In this document: positions 61,686 to 64,000 of the stretch, piece by piece
How positions within the stretch are numbered: the first letter of the stretch is position 1
How the letters are laid out: the number at the start of each line of letters is the position of its first letter
NCBI RefSeq assembly: GCF_020748465.1
Contig: NZ_JAHZMP010000001.1
Span: 620,001 to 684,000 of the forward strand
DNA: 64,000 nt
Direction of reading: 5' to 3'
Source: Terrisporobacter mayombei
GTDB taxonomy: Bacteria; Bacillota; Clostridia; Peptostreptococcales; Peptostreptococcaceae
Program-made: the position numbers and the translations under genes
Notes under the pieces: generated by a model
Database searches by the model: none
Told to the model about the DNA's origin: nothing
Seen by the model: the letters and a program-made list of their open reading frames with translations, nothing else

Positions 61686-63053
61686 TTATTGTTTTAATGG
61701 TATATAAATTGTACTTATAAATTTATTTTCTTCATTTTCAATTTCCAATTCTCCATCATACTTTTTAAGTGATGATTTAATACTCTCAATTCCAATACCA
61801 TGAAAATATTTATCTTTTTTACTGCTTATTATTTTATTATTTTTTATTATTACTTTATTTACCTTACTATTTTCACACTTTATAATATAGTAAGACTTTA
61901 CAATTGTACCTCTTATACTTATATATTTTTTATTTTCATTATTTTCAATCTTGTCACATGCTTCTATTGCATTATCTAGCAAATTTGAAAATATACTTGA
62001 TACGTCTATCATGTGTAAAAAATCACATTCTGAAAAATCCATATTACACAAGAAGTCTATGTTTTTCATATTACATAGCTTGCTTTTTTCACTTAGTATA
62101 ATATCTAATATAACATTTCCTGTATTATATATATTTTCAAAATCCTTAATTTCATTATTAATACTATTTATATATTCATCAACATTAGAACTTTTGTTTT
62201 GAATAAGTTTTATATTTGTCATATGATTATTTATATCATGATAAAGTCTTTTTACTTTTTCTTGTGATTCTTTTATATTTAAATAATAATTATATTCCAT
62301 GTCATGCTTTTTATTAAGTAACTCTAGCTTTGCTTTTTCCTCAGTAGATTTTAAAAGCTTAATAAGAGCAAGTACAAAAACTATATTACTTGCAACAACT
62401 ATATAAGGTAAACCGAAGTCAGCAAAATTTACAAATGGCATAATTTCAACTGATTGATGGAATTTCAATTTATTAGCGGTTACTATATCATAAAGATCAT
62501 AAATACTATTAGATGCCTTATTCAAAAATAATATTATTAGCATATTTGCAACAATTGTAAATCCTATATACAAATAGTATTTTTTATTAAGAGATAAATT
62601 TTTTAACTTATCAAAGGAAAATGCAATTGAGATAATCAATAATGAACTTATCATAAATCGTGAAACATCGAATACCATATTAAATTCAAGATTTAATTTA
62701 TCTTTTATAAGTAAATAAATATACAATATAATATACTCAAGACTAATCTCTATGCCTCTATATATTGATGTATATAAAATAGAATATAAAAAAGCCTTTT
62801 TAAAATCAAAAGAATATGAAATTTTACAAATTATAAATAATAAAACAACTGAAATTACTATACCTTTGTCAAGTCCATATGTCACCATTTGTACTCTAAT
62901 AACCAAAAACATTAATAATAAGTTTATTATTTTCAATAACATATTTTTAGGCTTGTATTCATATCCTATTTTTTTCATAATAATCAAAAATGATAATATA
63001 AATAATAAACCATCTATTATATTTTCAAACTGATAAAATTGAATATTTAACAT
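61686..63053 (-). CDS. GHKL-type sensor histidine kinase (AgrC-like)
   Basis: A 455-residue kinase with six to seven N-terminal helices (residues 1-235, starting LLFILSFLIIMKKIGY), no obvious large outer domain, then KRLYHDINNHMTNIKLIQNK (phospho-His in the GHKL H-box; about 268) and GHKL ATPase motifs SNLLDNAIEACDKIEN (N-box) and GIGIESIKSSLKKYDGELEI (G-box). This layout is that of AgrC/VirS-like peptide receptors. It overlaps the LytTR regulator by 7 bases. No AgrB/AgrD-like gene is in the window, so the signal is unknown. Confidence 0.92.
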   Translation of the reverse strand: MLNIQFYQFENIIDGLLFILSFLIIMKKIGYEYKPKNMLLKIINLLLMFLVIRVQMVTYGLDKGIVISVVLLFIICKISYSFDFKKAFLYSILYTSIYRGIEISLEYIILYIYLLIKDKLNLEFNMVFDVSRFMISSLLIISIAFSFDKLKNLSLNKKYYLYIGFTIVANMLIILFLNKASNSIYDLYDIVTANKLKFHQSVEIMPFVNFADFGLPYIVVASNIVFVLALIKLLKSTEEKAKLELLNKKHDMEYNYYLNIKESQEKVKRLYHDINNHMTNIKLIQNKSSNVDEYINSINNEIKDFENIYNTGNVILDIILSEKSKLCNMKNIDFLCNMDFSECDFLHMIDVSSIFSNLLDNAIEACDKIENNENKKYISIRGTIVKSYYIIKCENSKVNKVIIKNNKIISSKKDKYFHGIGIESIKSSLKKYDGELEIENEENKFISTIYIPLKQ

Positions 63054-63760
63054 AATTTTTCTCCCATTGAATGAAGAAACTTACTTTTAAAATCCTTAAA
63101 TCTATGCCTACTAACAGGCACTTCTTCTTTATTATCCATAATAGCCACATACTGCTTTATACAGTCTACATACTCCATATTTACTAAAAAACTTTTATGG
63201 CACCTATAAAAATTACTATTATTAATTTCTTTTTCTATCTTATCCAAAGCGCTTTTAACTTGATGATTTTTATCTTTTGTGTGTATAGTCATATCTCTTT
63301 TTTGTATTTCTATATAAGTTATGTCACTTACTTTCATCTTTAAAGTATCACTTTTTTCATCTATAATTATATATTTACTATTTTTATTAATTTCATTTAT
63401 GCAGCTTATAATATGCTTTTTTAGATCTTCATATTTTAATGGCTTTAACAAATATCTATAAGCTCTTACTTCATATCCTTCTTGAATATAATCTACTATT
63501 GATGTAGTAAATATTATCTCAGCATTTCTATTATCTATTTTTCTAATTTTTCTTGCCGTATCCATACCATTTAATTTATCCATTAGAATATCTAATAAGA
63601 ATATATCTGCATCTTGTGGATAATTGTTGAAAAGATCTTCCCCTGAGATAAATGTAAGTATTTCATATGATAAGTCTGCTTCATCTAAGATTTGAGTTAA
63701 GTAGTTTTTTATTAATTCTCTTTGTTCTTTTTCGTCTTCGCATACTGCTATTTTTAACAT
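63047..63760 (-). CDS. LytTR-family response regulator (AgrA/VirR-like)
   Basis: A 237-residue regulator: receiver AVCEDEKEQRELI (acidic pair), ADIFLLDILMDKLNGMDTAR (phospho-Asp), FTTSIVDYIQEGYEVRAYRY with KPLKYEDLKKHI, and a LytTR DNA-binding domain with ITYIEIQKRDMTIHTKDKNH, NFYRCHKSFLVNMEYVDCIK and EEVPVSRHRFKDFKSKFLHS. TTTGGAGGATGTAA precedes the ATG. First gene of the two-component pair beside the permease operon. Upstream 63761-64000 holds no gene I can support. Confidence 0.95.
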   Translation of the reverse strand: MLKIAVCEDEKEQRELIKNYLTQILDEADLSYEILTFISGEDLFNNYPQDADIFLLDILMDKLNGMDTARKIRKIDNRNAEIIFTTSIVDYIQEGYEVRAYRYLLKPLKYEDLKKHIISCINEINKNSKYIIIDEKSDTLKMKVSDITYIEIQKRDMTIHTKDKNHQVKSALDKIEKEINNSNFYRCHKSFLVNMEYVDCIKQYVAIMDNKEEVPVSRHRFKDFKSKFLHSMGEKLC

Positions 63761-64000
63761 TTACATCCTCCAAATTACTCCCTTACTAACTTCTAGTTTT
63801 AATTAGATATTTTTATCTTTACTATTTTTAAATATTTTATATCTACATACAATTATGTGTAGAGTAAGTTCTTAACATAAATCTTTTATAATATTTAATA
63901 TAGTTTTATCTTATTGGGCCATGGATTATTTCGTGCTATGCTCCATGTCTTATCAATATATTGCAGAGTATAAATTTGCTCTACTTTATGAAAATAATAA
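63761..64000. other. AT-rich upstream region, no feature identified
   Basis: This 240-bp stretch precedes the LytTR gene and probably contains its promoter. I see no ORF, no RNA hallmark and no convincing direct-repeat pair of the LytTR-binding type. Weak inverted repeats near 63920-63950 (CCATGG...TCCATG) are the only structure. Confidence 0.5.

Noticed and set aside
1..64000. CRISPR arrays, tRNA or rRNA genes, insertion sequences, prophage
   Set aside because: I searched by eye for repeat-spacer runs, cloverleaf-like inverted repeats with CCA ends, and transposase or integrase motifs and found none. A tRNAscan or repeat finder would be needed to exclude weak cases.

Overview
The window is AT-rich DNA from a spore-forming, low-GC Gram-positive bacterium of the class Clostridia. 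The combination of PolC, CodY, IreB, ScpAB, RNase J, a YtfJ-type sporulation protein, an SASP-like protein, T-box and ZTP leaders and many LCP/PBP wall genes fits Clostridia. The order codY, rarA, isc, mnmA, alaS, ireB, ruvX, DUF1292, fur, rnj is what I would expect of Peptostreptococcaceae (Clostridioides/Paraclostridium/Romboutsia-like). The genus is not decided by the sequence alone. Almost every gene lies on the minus strand.

Layout, left to right. 1-3649: polC, cut by the window edge. 3.8-5.5 kb: two plus-strand genes, a putative zincin and a Sir2 deacetylase. 5.5-9.1 kb: a small acidic/basic protein, ytfJ, DUF2953, a small membrane protein, scpB-scpA and an M50 protease. 9.1-15.5 kb: a D,D-carboxypeptidase, DUF503, YlbF family, RNase J, Fur, LCP, DUF1292 and ruvX. 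15.6-20.6 kb: two tandem paralogues of an unusual 723-residue membrane protein, with a scar of ruvX and ireB fragments between them, then ireB. 20.6-28.5 kb: alaS with its T-box, two identical mnmA copies made by a perfect 1360-bp tandem duplication, and iscU-iscS-iscR. 28.6-37.3 kb: an acetyltransferase, an SASP-like gene, rarA, codY, topA, dprA, yifB and yraN. 37.4-40.7 kb: two CapA-family paralogues around a decayed gene.

40.7-64 kb is more accessory. It holds a VanZ/ABC/two-component cassette, a second two-component pair, mgtE with an unusual leader ORF, a metallo-beta-lactamase-fold protein, a lipobox-bearing MecA-like PBP, an HD protein, UPF0316 and a C39-like protein. Then come a stand-alone AICAR transformylase under a ZTP riboswitch, an orphan glycosyltransferase with a palindrome-rich promoter, and a LytTR/GHKL two-component system next to a second large FtsX-type ABC transporter.

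How the genes work together: the left two thirds is a core housekeeping block (replication, chromosome condensation, RNA decay, Fe-S and tRNA thiolation, competence/recombination). IscS would supply sulfur both to IscU and to MnmA. The right third is dominated by envelope sensing and defence modules (three two-component systems, two ABC exporters of the antimicrobial-peptide type, VanZ, PBP). I found no tRNA, rRNA, CRISPR array, prophage or insertion sequence. The most notable sequence-level signals are two independent tandem duplications of different age, the mgtE leader ORF with its hairpin, and the ZTP switch in front of a cyclohydrolase-less purH.
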